From contig NZ_JAGHKO010000005.1 in assembly GCF_017742245.1 (NCBI RefSeq), positions 62,001 through 126,000 on the forward strand: a DNA stretch of 64,000 bases, read 5' to 3'. This DNA comes from Niastella soli. GTDB taxonomy: Bacteria > Bacteroidota > Bacteroidia > Chitinophagales > Chitinophagaceae. Position 1 is the stretch's first letter. The number at the start of each line of letters is the position of its first letter. Below, one piece after another: positions 8,207-15,768 of this stretch. The notes below the pieces were generated by a model. The model made no database searches and was not told the DNA's origin. It saw only the letters and a program-made list of their open reading frames with translations. A program made the position numbers and the translations under genes.

Positions 8207-8472
8207 GTACTCCGATTATAATGGTTTACTTCCCGACTGTGCAGGGAGAAGGTAGAAGGATCTCTTACGCGAAGGCTTGAGTGGGCAAGGCGGAGGCAGT
8301 TGATAGCGTTGAAAAATTCCACTACATAGGAGTGTCGAAGGAAATCCAAAAACCGGGAACCCAGAAGAGGCAACTGGAAACCGCGGAATCTCCGAACTAA
8401 CAAACTGATAAACTAATAAACTCCCTCTTTGGGGGCTGATAAATAGGTAAGTTAAGGGGTATTATCATCACA

Positions 8473-8510
8473 AAAGGCCCTCCCGTCTGTTCGGGAGGGC
8501 CTTCTTTTTT
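8473..8510 (+). terminator. Second orphan intrinsic terminator
   Basis: aaggccctcccg and cgggagggcctt form a 12-bp stem, followed by cttttttt. No gene is seen upstream on the plus strand for 940 bp. The stem ends partly resemble the GH20 terminator (gggagggcctt). Confidence 0.65.
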
Positions 8511-8633
8511 CCCGGCGCTGCTTTTCCGCCACCCTGATAACCGGTTTATGGAACTTTCCCGGGATACTGGATTTTAATCGCCAACGACGTGGCAGGGGGC
8601 TTACCCGGACCTAACAGGGATTTTATCCCTGCC

Positions 8634-8699
8634 AGGTCCCTGTTAGGTCCTTGTTAGGTCCCTGTTAGGTCCCTGTGAGGTCCCTGTTAGGTCCCTGTG
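8634..8699. repeat. Six tandem copies of an 11-bp unit
   Basis: The unit aggtccctgtt repeats six times without a gap (8634-8644, 8645-8655, 8656-8666, 8667-8677, 8678-8688, 8689-8699) with at most one substitution per copy. An upstream inverted word (ctaacaggga, 8611-8620) is complementary to the array. No ORF with sensible composition crosses it. Confidence 0.9.
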
Positions 8700-8805
8700 A
8701 AACTCTAGTGAAATCCAGGGAATATTCTATACAGTCCCTTAAATCCGCATTACTTGTCCCACCAAAATGCCAGCAGAATGGCACCAGAATCCCATAGTCT
8801 ATGGC

Positions 8806-8838
8806 ATTCGGATGGGATTCGGATGGGATTTGGATGGG
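8806..8838. repeat. Three tandem copies of a second 11-bp unit
   Basis: attcggatggg, attcggatggg and atttggatggg follow directly, with decayed copies on both sides (cagaatggc upstream, attatgactggg downstream). The period equals that of the array at 8634-8699 although the unit sequence differs. An open frame over it (8767-8991) merely reflects the repeat. Confidence 0.85.
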
Positions 8839-9040
8839 ATTATGACTGGGAAAATGGCTTGTTGTAGTATATCTGGCAAGATTATCACCTGTTGCTTTAG
8901 TTATTCCTACACCGGGAAAACCTGTCCTTTTAAAGAAGGGGATATAAAAAGGTGCCTAAAAAATGCAGTAAGGCAGGAGGGCTGGGCTTAAAGAAAAAAA
9001 ATACCCAGAAACCATGAGATTTAATTTTACCCACAAATAA

Positions 9041-9071
9041 AAAAGCGCCCCGCTTAAAACGGGGCGCTTTT
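9041..9071 (-). terminator. Terminator of isocitrate dehydrogenase
   Basis: Perfect 12-bp stem aaaagcgccccg / cggggcgctttt with a 7-base loop. The minus strand continues into T-rich sequence. It lies 54 bp beyond the icd stop codon. Confidence 0.8.
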
Positions 9072-9124
9072 ATTGAAAGTAAATCACAGTATAAAACCTG
9101 TTTATTTCGTTGATCTGATGTGTA

Positions 9125-10360
9125 TTACAGACCCATTTTCTTTTTCAGGTTGGTGTCGATAGCATCCAGGAATTCTTCAGTATACAGGAAGTCTTTTCCA
9201 TGTTCTACTTTATTTCCATGAACACAAACGGCCAAATCTTTAGTCATTTTACCACTTTCAACTGTTTCTATACAGGTAGACTCTAATGTGTTGCAGAAGT
9301 CGATAAGAGCCTGGTTGCCGTCCAGTTTACCGCGGAAGGCCAAACCTCTTGTCCAGGCAAAGATCGAAGCAATAGGGTTGGTACTGGTAGGTTTACCTTT
9401 CTGGTGGTCGCGATAGTGGCGTGTAACGGTGCCATGAGCAGCTTCAGCTTCCATGGTTTTGCCGTCGGGGGTAATCAATACAGACGTCATTAAGCCCAGA
9501 GAACCAAAGCCTTGTGCAACTGTATCGCTTTGAACGTCGCCATCGTAGTTTTTACAAGCCCAAACAAAATTGCCATTCCATTTCAGGGCGCTGGCAACCA
9601 TGTCATCGATCAAACGGTGCTCGTATACGATACCGGCAGCGTCAAAGGCTTGTTTGAACTCGTTGTTAAAGATCTCTTCGAAGATATCCTTGAAACGACC
9701 GTCGTATTTTTTGAGGATGGTATTTTTAGTACTCAGGTACAAAGGCCATTTTTTTGCGAGGGCCATATTAAAGCAGCTACGGGCAAAACCCTTAATGCTT
9801 TCGTCGGTATTGTACATGGTAAGGGCAACGCCATCACCTTTAAAATTGAATACTTCAAAAGTTTGTGGTTCGCCGCCATCTTCGGGAGTAAAGGTCATGG
9901 TTAATTTGCCTTTTCCTTTGATAACAGCATCGGTAGCGCGATATTGATCACCAAAAGCGTGACGGCCAACGATAATGGGGGCTGTCCAGTTGGTAACCAG
10001 GCGGGGAATATTGTTTATCACGATTGGTTCGCGGAAAACGGTACCGTCCAGGATGTTACGAATAGTACCATTGGGGCTCTTCCACATTTGTTTCAGGGAG
10101 AATTCCTTTACGCGGGCCTCGTCGGGGGTAATAGTAGCACATTTGATCCCTACGCCATACTGTTTGATAGCATTGGCGGCATCAATAGTAACCTGGTCGT
10201 TGGTTTTGTCGCGGTATTCCACACCCAGGTCATAGTATTTAATATCGACGTTAACGTAGGGAAGGATGAGTTTGTCCTTGATGAACTTCCAGATAATGCG
10301 TGTCATTTCATCGCCATCCAGTTCTACAACAGGATTCTGTACATTGATTTTTTGTGCCAT
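9125..10360 (-). CDS. icd: Isocitrate dehydrogenase (NADP+), eukaryotic-type
   Basis: This TCA-cycle enzyme oxidatively decarboxylates isocitrate to 2-oxoglutarate, producing NADPH. The 411-residue product from ATG 10360 begins [20 protein letters not shown] and matches the homodimeric eukaryotic/type II NADP-IDH family (about 400-415 residues). Recognisable segments are [10 protein letters not shown], the substrate loop KSPNGTIRN, the catalytic ENKDID-equivalent region [10 protein letters not shown], and the NADP-site [11 protein letters not shown]. The open frame extends 21 codons further upstream, but that stretch would overlap the promoter at 10393-10424 and is not family-like, so 10360 is chosen. 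Single-gene transcript with promoter and terminator both visible. Confidence 0.96.
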   Translation of the reverse strand: MAQKINVQNPVVELDGDEMTRIIWKFIKDKLILPYVNVDIKYYDLGVEYRDKTNDQVTIDAANAIKQYGVGIKCATITPDEARVKEFSLKQMWKSPNGTIRNILDGTVFREPIVINNIPRLVTNWTAPIIVGRHAFGDQYRATDAVIKGKGKLTMTFTPEDGGEPQTFEVFNFKGDGVALTMYNTDESIKGFARSCFNMALAKKWPLYLSTKNTILKKYDGRFKDIFEEIFNNEFKQAFDAAGIVYEHRLIDDMVASALKWNGNFVWACKNYDGDVQSDTVAQGFGSLGLMTSVLITPDGKTMEAEAAHGTVTRHYRDHQKGKPTSTNPIASIFAWTRGLAFRGKLDGNQALIDFCNTLESTCIETVESGKMTKDLAVCVHGNKVEHGKDFLYTEEFLDAIDTNLKKKMGL

Positions 10361-10392
10361 AGATGCTTTTTTTTTGCCTTCAAATAAGGGTG

Positions 10393-10424
10393 CAAACCTA
10401 CAGCAGAATGGCCAAATGTGCAAA
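10393..10424 (-). promoter_or_regulatory. Bacteroidota sigma-70-type promoter of icd
   Basis: The minus strand reads TTTG (10421-10424), a 20-base spacer, then TAGGTTTG (10393-10400). This is a full match to the -33 TTTG / -7 TAnnTTTG consensus, 33 bp upstream of the icd ATG at 10360. Confidence 0.75.
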
Positions 10425-10553
10425 AGGCTTTTTAGCTACCAAACAGCGTACAGGTATGATGTTTTTCCATCGGCCGGTACATAGATGTACTTATAAAAAT
10501 GAGGCTCCCGGTTAAACCAAACCAATAATTGTTGATAAATTTTAACTTGCAGT

Positions 10554-11153
10554 ATGGTTGCTATATTACAAAAGTATATAGACCAGTTTATCGATCTTCC
10601 GGCGGAAGAACTGGAGGCCCTGATCAATTCCATAGAAGTAAGACAGGTAGACAAAAAAGTTCGGCTAACCGATATTAATGAAAACGAAAAATACCTGTAT
10701 TTCGTTATAAAAGGGCTTACCCGAAAGTTTTTTCTCAAGGGAAAAGAAGAGATAATAACCCAAATAGCCAAAGAAGGAGAGTTGATCTCTTCTTCTGTGT
10801 CGTATTTTTCAGGCATGCCTTCCACCTACGTGATAGAAACTATTGAGCCTACCACTTTTTACTCCCTTCACCGCGATAGGGCCGAACAGTTGTACAGCCG
10901 CTACCCTAAATTAGAACGGTTGAGCCGGTTGATCATTACCGAGCTATTTTTGCAAAAAGAAGTGTGGGAACTGGAACGTATCCGATATAGCACAAAAGAA
11001 CGGTTTTTACGGTTTATGAACGATAATCCGGAATTGTTTCAACGGGTGCCGCAAAAATACCTGGCATCCTACCTGAACATTAAACCGGAAACTTTTAGTC
11101 GCCTCAAGCATTTGTTGAGAAGTAAAAAATCAGATGCTCCTTATCTTAAATGA
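10554..11153 (+). CDS. Crp/Fnr-family regulator, cyclic-nucleotide-binding-like (first of tandem pair)
   Basis: This is a 199-residue protein. Residues 5-125 form a cNMP-binding-like beta-barrel (KVRLTDINENEKYLYFVIKG, then IAKEGELISSSVSYFSG). The C-terminal part has a reduced helix-turn-helix (VPQKYLASYLNIKPETFSRLKHLL). The canonical phosphate-binding cassette for cAMP (GE-x6-R-A) is not recognisable, so the ligand is uncertain; this is typical of the many Bacteroidota Crp-like proteins. It is followed after 9 bp by a clear paralog, so the two are probably co-transcribed. The target genes are not evident; icd is divergent upstream with 190 bp between starts. Confidence 0.88.
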   Translation: MVAILQKYIDQFIDLPAEELEALINSIEVRQVDKKVRLTDINENEKYLYFVIKGLTRKFFLKGKEEIITQIAKEGELISSSVSYFSGMPSTYVIETIEPTTFYSLHRDRAEQLYSRYPKLERLSRLIITELFLQKEVWELERIRYSTKERFLRFMNDNPELFQRVPQKYLASYLNIKPETFSRLKHLLRSKKSDAPYLK

Positions 11154-11162
11154 TGAATTGTT

Positions 11163-11774
11163 ATGGGGGATAATAATATTGTTGCCAGTGAGTGTTTCGA
11201 ACAATTACTGGTATACCTGCAGCGGTTTTCCACTATCAGCCGCGAAGGGATGGTACAAATAATGCCTTATCTGGAGATCCGCCAATTTGAGAAAAAAAAG
11301 AAACTGGTGAACCTGGGTGAAATGGAGGACTACATGAATATGGTAATCAAAGGGCTCGTTCGCAAATATGTACCTTCTTCTATCAGGGGGGAAGTTACAT
11401 TGCAGCTGGCCACCGAAGGGCATTTTATTCAATCTGAAATATCTTTCCACCACCGGGTACCTTCTGAAGTGGTTATTCAAACGCTGGAACCTACTGTTTT
11501 AGCATCCATCCATCACGAACGCATGAAGGAGGCCATGGATAAGTTCCCGGAAGCGGAACAACTGGCCCGTACCATCATCATGCAAATGTTCATTAAAAAA
11601 GATGCGCGCTATTTCGACCAATTAAATACTTCCACCCGCGACCGGTTTATCGATTATATGAACAATCACCCGCATATGTTGCAACGGGTACCGCAGAAGA
11701 TCTTAGCTTCTTACCTAAATATTAAACCGGAGACATTCAGTAGATTGAAGCATCTGTTGTTACAGAAGAAATAG
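11163..11774 (+). CDS. Crp/Fnr-family regulator, cyclic-nucleotide-binding-like (second of tandem pair)
   Basis: This 203-residue paralog of the preceding gene begins 9 bp after its stop. It shares the layout: a cNMP-like barrel (MVIKGLVRKY, LATEGHFIQSEISFHHR) and an almost identical C-terminus (VPQKILASYLNIKPETFSRLKHLL). Identity is highest in the DNA-reading helix, so both may recognise the same sites while their sensory barrels have diverged. The duplication appears old, since the N-terminal halves differ throughout. It ends 6 bp before a MITE-like inverted repeat. Confidence 0.88.
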   Translation: MGDNNIVASECFEQLLVYLQRFSTISREGMVQIMPYLEIRQFEKKKKLVNLGEMEDYMNMVIKGLVRKYVPSSIRGEVTLQLATEGHFIQSEISFHHRVPSEVVIQTLEPTVLASIHHERMKEAMDKFPEAEQLARTIIMQMFIKKDARYFDQLNTSTRDRFIDYMNNHPHMLQRVPQKILASYLNIKPETFSRLKHLLLQKK

Positions 11775-11779
11775 TTGTT

Positions 11780-11962
11780 AGTTTGGGGCTGACCTGTAAG
11801 GAGCATCGTTTGAGCTTGCATTAACAGAGTGTTGTGTTACATCCCGCAAAGCGGGACAAGCTCTGACAGGTCTAAATATTAAAAAACCTGACCTGTCAGG
11901 TTCGATCGATCTGCTTAATTGTGCAAGACCCTATGACGAACCTTACAGGTCAGTCCCAAACT
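11780..11962. mobile_element. MITE-like element with 22-bp terminal inverted repeats
   Basis: agtttggggctgacctgtaagg (11780-11801) and its inverted copy ending at 11962 match at 21 of 22 positions and bound a 183-bp AT-richer segment. The interior contains two further palindromes, cccgc-aaa-gcggg (about 11852-11864) and cctgacctgtcagg (about 11887-11900). There is no ORF. It fits exactly between the convergent crp-like and mntH genes. A related word (gaccttacaggt) appears at 47772-47783. Interpretation as a non-autonomous element is inference; a bidirectional terminator is possible. Confidence 0.55.
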
Positions 11963-11965
11963 GTC

Positions 11966-13855
11966 TTATAAATTAACTACAAGTATAGGGATCTTCAACT
12001 CATGTCTGACAGAGTTTATCGTTTCCCCATACAACCAATCCTTCAACCCGCTGTGTCTATGTGCGCCAATAACCAGCATATCGGCCCGGGCTTCGTTTAT
12101 GATGCGAATGATCTCGCCGGCCCGGTTGCGGAAACCCAACTGGCTGGTAGCTGTTAATCCCTGCTCATGTAATTGTTGTACATACAATTGTAAACGGGCT
12201 TCATCATGCTGGGTCTCATAATCGTCGCTTTCCTTGCCCAGCAAACGCGCAGAGGCGCTTTCCACCACATGTATCAACAGGTATTCTGCATTGCCCTGTC
12301 CCTGGCCAATCGCATGCGCCAGCAGGGTATCATCGTGTTTGCCAAAGTCAAGCGCCACCGCAATTTTTTTATAGGTAGGAATAGCCAGTTTCTGTAAACT
12401 TTCTACCTGCGGGTGCATTTGAATAGAGGTGGTCTTTGTTTTTTTACTGAAAAGCGGGTGGAAAATAATGTATAGCAACAAACCCATAAATGCTGCGCCA
12501 CCGGCAATGATCAGCACCTTCCATCCTATATTACCTGAGTTGGCAAAAACATCACCCGCTTCGTTGAGCACCATGCGGATATTCAGATAGACCAGGATGG
12601 CCGTTACAATCCAGGCAATGAATTGTACATATGGTTTAATAGCGAATTCACCCATGGTCTTTTTATCGCTAACAAAATGAATGAGCGGAATGATGGCAAA
12701 CCCTAATTGCATACTTAAGATAACCTGGCTTAATACCAGCAGGCTGTCTACTTCGTGTTCACCGGCAATGGCAATAACCAGAATTGCGGGAACAATGGCC
12801 AGTAAACGGGTGAGCAGCCGGCGCATCCAGGGGTTTATCCGCAAGCGCAGGTAGCCTTCCATTACTATTTGTCCGGCCAGCGTGCCGGTAACAGTAGAGC
12901 TTTGTCCGGCAGCTATAAGTGCCAGGGCAAATAATACCGGCGCCACTTTGCTATTCTTGCCCAATAATTGATCCAGCAAACGATGTGCATCTTTTATTTC
13001 AACGACGTTGGTTAATCCGCTTTCAAAAAACACTTTGGCGGCCAGGATCAAAATGGCGGCATTCACCAGAAAGGCAAGGTTCAGGGCTATGGTTGAATCA
13101 ATGAAATTGAATTTTAATGCCTGCTTAATGCCTTCGCGGGTTTTGGCAATCTTGCGGGTTTGTACCAGGGCGGAATGCAGGTACAAATTGTGCGGCATTA
13201 CTGTAGCCCCAATAATACCAATGGCAATGTACAAGGCGTTTTCGTTGGCAAAACGGGGAATAAAACCCGATGCAACGGCAGCAGGGGAGGGACTGGCAAT
13301 AATGATCTCGGTAAGGAATGATAACCCTATGATGGCGATAAGCCCAATGATAAAGGCTTCCATTTTACGTATGCCCAGTTGTTGTAATAACAACAATAAA
13401 ACTGTATCCAGCACAGTAATGGCAACCCCCCAGATCAGGGGCAAACCGGTAAGTAATTGTATACCGATGGCCATACCCAGTACTTCGGCCAGGTCGCAGG
13501 CGGCAATGGCGATTTCTGCCAGCACATACAGCATGAAGTTTACGGGACGGGAATAGGCTTCGCGGTTAGCCTGAGCCAGGTCGCGCCCACGCACAATACC
13601 CAGACGGGCCGAAAGACCCTGCAGCAACAAGGCCATTAAATTACTCATTAATAAAACCCATAGGAGAGAGTAGCCGAACTGGCTACCGCCGGCCAGGTCG
13701 GTTGCCCAGTTACCGGGGTCCATATATCCTACACTAACGAGATAAGCAGGGCCGAAAAATGCAAAAGCCTGTTTCCAGCCAATCTTTTTCCGGGATACGT
13801 CAACGCTTTCGTGTACATCACTTAACGAGGCTTCTCCCTTTATTCTATTCATCAT
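11966..13855 (-). CDS. mntH: Nramp-family divalent metal transporter fused to a C-terminal UspA domain
   Basis: This 629-residue inner-membrane protein has an Nramp domain at about 25-460, with the metal-site motifs DPGNWATD in TM1 and MPHNLYLHS in TM6 and eleven or so hydrophobic segments. Proton-coupled Mn2+/Fe2+ uptake is the expected role. Residues 490-629 form a UspA domain with an intact nucleotide-binding loop (GAHRHSGLKDWLYGETINS). Ordinary MntH proteins are about 410-450 residues, so the tail is an added cytosolic sensor-like module. Its start overlaps the stop of the upstream DtxR-type regulator by 11 bp, giving an mntR-mntH operon under the operator at 14539-14556. Confidence 0.93.
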   Translation of the reverse strand: MMNRIKGEASLSDVHESVDVSRKKIGWKQAFAFFGPAYLVSVGYMDPGNWATDLAGGSQFGYSLLWVLLMSNLMALLLQGLSARLGIVRGRDLAQANREAYSRPVNFMLYVLAEIAIAACDLAEVLGMAIGIQLLTGLPLIWGVAITVLDTVLLLLLQQLGIRKMEAFIIGLIAIIGLSFLTEIIIASPSPAAVASGFIPRFANENALYIAIGIIGATVMPHNLYLHSALVQTRKIAKTREGIKQALKFNFIDSTIALNLAFLVNAAILILAAKVFFESGLTNVVEIKDAHRLLDQLLGKNSKVAPVLFALALIAAGQSSTVTGTLAGQIVMEGYLRLRINPWMRRLLTRLLAIVPAILVIAIAGEHEVDSLLVLSQVILSMQLGFAIIPLIHFVSDKKTMGEFAIKPYVQFIAWIVTAILVYLNIRMVLNEAGDVFANSGNIGWKVLIIAGGAAFMGLLLYIIFHPLFSKKTKTTSIQMHPQVESLQKLAIPTYKKIAVALDFGKHDDTLLAHAIGQGQGNAEYLLIHVVESASARLLGKESDDYETQHDEARLQLYVQQLHEQGLTATSQLGFRNRAGEIIRIINEARADMLVIGAHRHSGLKDWLYGETINSVRHELKIPILVVNL

Positions 13856-14510
13856 ATTTCACAAATACATTTTTTGCTACGTGTTCACTAATGGTTACAG
13901 ATTGATTCTTTATTTTTATTTCCAATGAATTATCAAAGGCAAACTTTTTCTTTACTTCCAGCCTGGTTCCCAGTGCAATGTGTTTATGGTTCAACAGCTC
14001 CAGGATCTCGGCAGATTGATCACCAATGCTGCTTACTTCCGCTACCTGATTAACAGGCAGGTTCAGCAGGTCTACCTGGTGGGTGAGTGTCCAGCGGCCC
14101 TGGCTGTCAGGAATGGGATCGCCATGGGGATCAGTTTTAGGGAAACCTAAAAATTCATCGAGCCGGTCAATCAGTTTTTTGCTGCTGATGTGTTCCAGTT
14201 CTTCTGCTATTTCATGTACTTCATCCCAGCGAAAATGCAGTTTCTCAACCAGGAAAAATTCCCATAACCGGTGTTTACGAATGATCTGCAGCGCCACTTT
14301 GCGCCCTTCGGTGTTCAGTTTAAACCCTTTATATTTTTCGTACAATAATAATTTCTGCGCTTTCAGTTTTTTCAACATGTCGGTAACTGAAGCGGGGCGG
14401 GTTTGCAATTCACCCGCCACATGGTTGGTAGTTACCGTTCCATGTATTTCCTGCAGGTGAAAGATGGCTTTCAGGTAATTCTCCCGGCTACTCGAATATT
14501 TTGGGCCCAT
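13845..14510 (-). CDS. mntR: DtxR/MntR-family metal-dependent transcriptional repressor
   Basis: This is a 221-residue regulator. The N-terminal winged helix spans 1-65 (NYLKAIFHLQE, VTTNHVAGELQTRPASVTDMLKKL). The metal-binding/dimerisation domain spans about 70-140 (HRLWEFFLVEKLHFRWDEVH, EELEHISSKKLIDRLDEFLG). The C-terminal FeoA/SH3-like domain (about 150-220) is present, as in full-length DtxR. The gene overlaps mntH by 11 bp, which makes manganese (or iron) homeostasis the obvious role. A palindrome overlapping its own promoter suggests autoregulation together with mntH. Whether Mn2+ or Fe2+ is the corepressor cannot be decided from the sequence. Confidence 0.93.
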   Translation of the reverse strand: MGPKYSSSRENYLKAIFHLQEIHGTVTTNHVAGELQTRPASVTDMLKKLKAQKLLLYEKYKGFKLNTEGRKVALQIIRKHRLWEFFLVEKLHFRWDEVHEIAEELEHISSKKLIDRLDEFLGFPKTDPHGDPIPDSQGRWTLTHQVDLLNLPVNQVAEVSSIGDQSAEILELLNHKHIALGTRLEVKKKFAFDNSLEIKIKNQSVTISEHVAKNVFVKYDE

Positions 14511-14538
14511 ACTGCTTTTATTGCTTACCTAAAATAAA

Positions 14539-14556
14539 TTTTAGACAAATCTAAAA
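14539..14556. promoter_or_regulatory. Palindromic operator, candidate MntR box
   Basis: ttttaga-caaa-tctaaaa is a perfect 7+7 inverted repeat with a 4-base centre, 29 bp upstream of the mntR ATG. It resembles DtxR/MntR-type sites in its TTTAG/CTAAA arms and overlaps the -7 element. Binding is inferred. Confidence 0.65.
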
Positions 14557-14577
14557 AATAAAATGCCGGTATCCAAA
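14546..14577 (-). promoter_or_regulatory. Promoter of mntR-mntH
   Basis: The minus strand reads TTTG (14574-14577), 20 bases, then TAGATTTG (14546-14553), a full match to the Bacteroidota consensus. The -7 box lies inside the operator palindrome, so a bound repressor would block RNA polymerase. Confidence 0.75.
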
Positions 14578-14629
14578 CAATGGGCGTGTAATTTAACACG
14601 TTGTTGCGGGCCCTTCGGCCTGGCCCTGC

Positions 14630-14647
14630 GGGGAGGCGGGGAGGGGG
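14630..14647 (+). other. G-rich tract with quadruplex potential
   Basis: GGGG-A-GG-C-GGGG-A-GGGGG on the plus strand, inside an unusually GC-rich patch (14605-14680) between the divergent mntR and lipoprotein genes. Quadruplex formation is only a sequence-based possibility. Confidence 0.4.
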
Positions 14648-14746
14648 CGTTTACTCACGAATATTGGGAAGGGGCGGGGTGGCATTTCTTTTTTGGAGTG
14701 GTGATGAATGCTTATTTTTATCCATTAACAGCTACAGGATATTTTT

Positions 14747-15703
14747 ATGAAGAAGTACTTCTTATGTTTGGGTTTGCTTGTACTATTATTTGCCTGCAAA
14801 GACAAGAAAACCACCATTAAGGCAGGAGAAATTGTAACAGCTGCAGATTTTGTTGCCTTTTACCCTGAAGTAAACCTGCCATATATTATTGCCGACACCA
14901 TGCTGGCCAGAAAACCGAATGCAGCTATGGCGTTCGATTTGAGCACGTTTAGCAAATTTGTGCCTGATAGTGCCTGGAAAAAAGATTTTGGAAAGAACGC
15001 CTCGCCTAAATTCTATGCATTGGGCCGCGCCAAGGAAAAAGAAAAAGAAAGTTACCTGTTCACAGAAGTGACCGCAGGGAATAAAAGAATAGTTTACCTG
15101 GCCTGTTTTAACAATGATAACAAATTCTTAAAGGCTATGCCTTTGCTTAAAACCGGTTTCGAAAGGTATACTTCTGCTTATGGGATGCTTGATTCGAAAT
15201 TTCAGATATCTACATACAGGGAAACTAAAAAGTCTGCCGACGATATACTTTTCAAAAGGAATATCTATTTCTATGACCGGAACGGGGATAATTTTACCCT
15301 TATTGTAACAGAACCGAATGAAGACATTATCGAGGATGTTCTTAACCCTATCGATACTATGGCCGCCACGCATAAATATGCTGGCGACTATGTTGAAAAT
15401 GATAAAAACTTTGTTTCCATACGGGATGGAAAGAACGCATCGGAAATGGTGTTCTTTATCCATTTTGAAAAGAACGATGGCAAATGTAACGGTGAATTAA
15501 AAGGCAGTGCGCGTTTTATTTCACCTACTGTAGCGCAATTTGTTAAAAGTGATAATCCCTGTTCCATAGAGTTTACCTTTACCGGTAACAAGGTTACCCT
15601 GAAAGAAAATGGAAGATGCGGGACCTACAGGGATATACAGTGCTTTTTTAATGAAAGCTATTCGAAGAAAAAAGCCCCGAAACCAACGAAGCCAAAAAAA
15701 TAA
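14747..15703 (+). CDS. Lipoprotein of unknown function
   Basis: This 318-residue product has a lipoprotein signal (MKKYFLCLGLLVLLFACKDK; lipobox LFAC with lipidation Cys17). The remainder is soluble and probably periplasmic or on the outer-membrane inner leaflet. The C-terminal part (YAGDYVENDKNFVSIRDGK to the Cys-containing end, with FVKSDNPCSIEFTFTGNKVTL, ENGRCGTYRDIQCFF) looks like a beta-rich small domain with up to three cysteines. The tail is Lys/Pro-rich. No family is recognised. Another frame overlaps the start (14563-14820), but it lacks a signal peptide and protein-like composition. The gene has no clear operon partner; the next gene starts 65 bp downstream. Confidence 0.85.
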   Translation: MKKYFLCLGLLVLLFACKDKKTTIKAGEIVTAADFVAFYPEVNLPYIIADTMLARKPNAAMAFDLSTFSKFVPDSAWKKDFGKNASPKFYALGRAKEKEKESYLFTEVTAGNKRIVYLACFNNDNKFLKAMPLLKTGFERYTSAYGMLDSKFQISTYRETKKSADDILFKRNIYFYDRNGDNFTLIVTEPNEDIIEDVLNPIDTMAATHKYAGDYVENDKNFVSIRDGKNASEMVFFIHFEKNDGKCNGELKGSARFISPTVAQFVKSDNPCSIEFTFTGNKVTLKENGRCGTYRDIQCFFNESYSKKKAPKPTKPKK

Positions 15704-15768
15704 AGCCGCGGGAATTTACGTTATATTCGTCCCGTATTAGTACCTGAAAGTTAAAAAGAACAGTGCAT

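Noticed and set aside
8074-8403. 110-codon open frame on the minus strand
   Set aside because: It crosses a short-period repeat array. Composition (RVRDPSTFSLHSREVNHYN-like) is a translation of repeats, with no promoter or conserved motif.
8600-8840. Tandem arrays as a CRISPR locus
   Set aside because: Units are 11 bp and directly adjacent with no spacers. No cas genes are in the window.
8767-8991. 74-codon open frame on the plus strand
   Set aside because: Its N-terminal part merely translates the 11-bp tandem array (GIRMGFGWDLDG). No other support.
14563-14820. 85-codon frame overlapping the lipoprotein start
   Set aside because: It begins inside the mntR promoter/operator and runs over the GC-rich tract. 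The overlapping lipoprotein frame has a convincing signal sequence instead.
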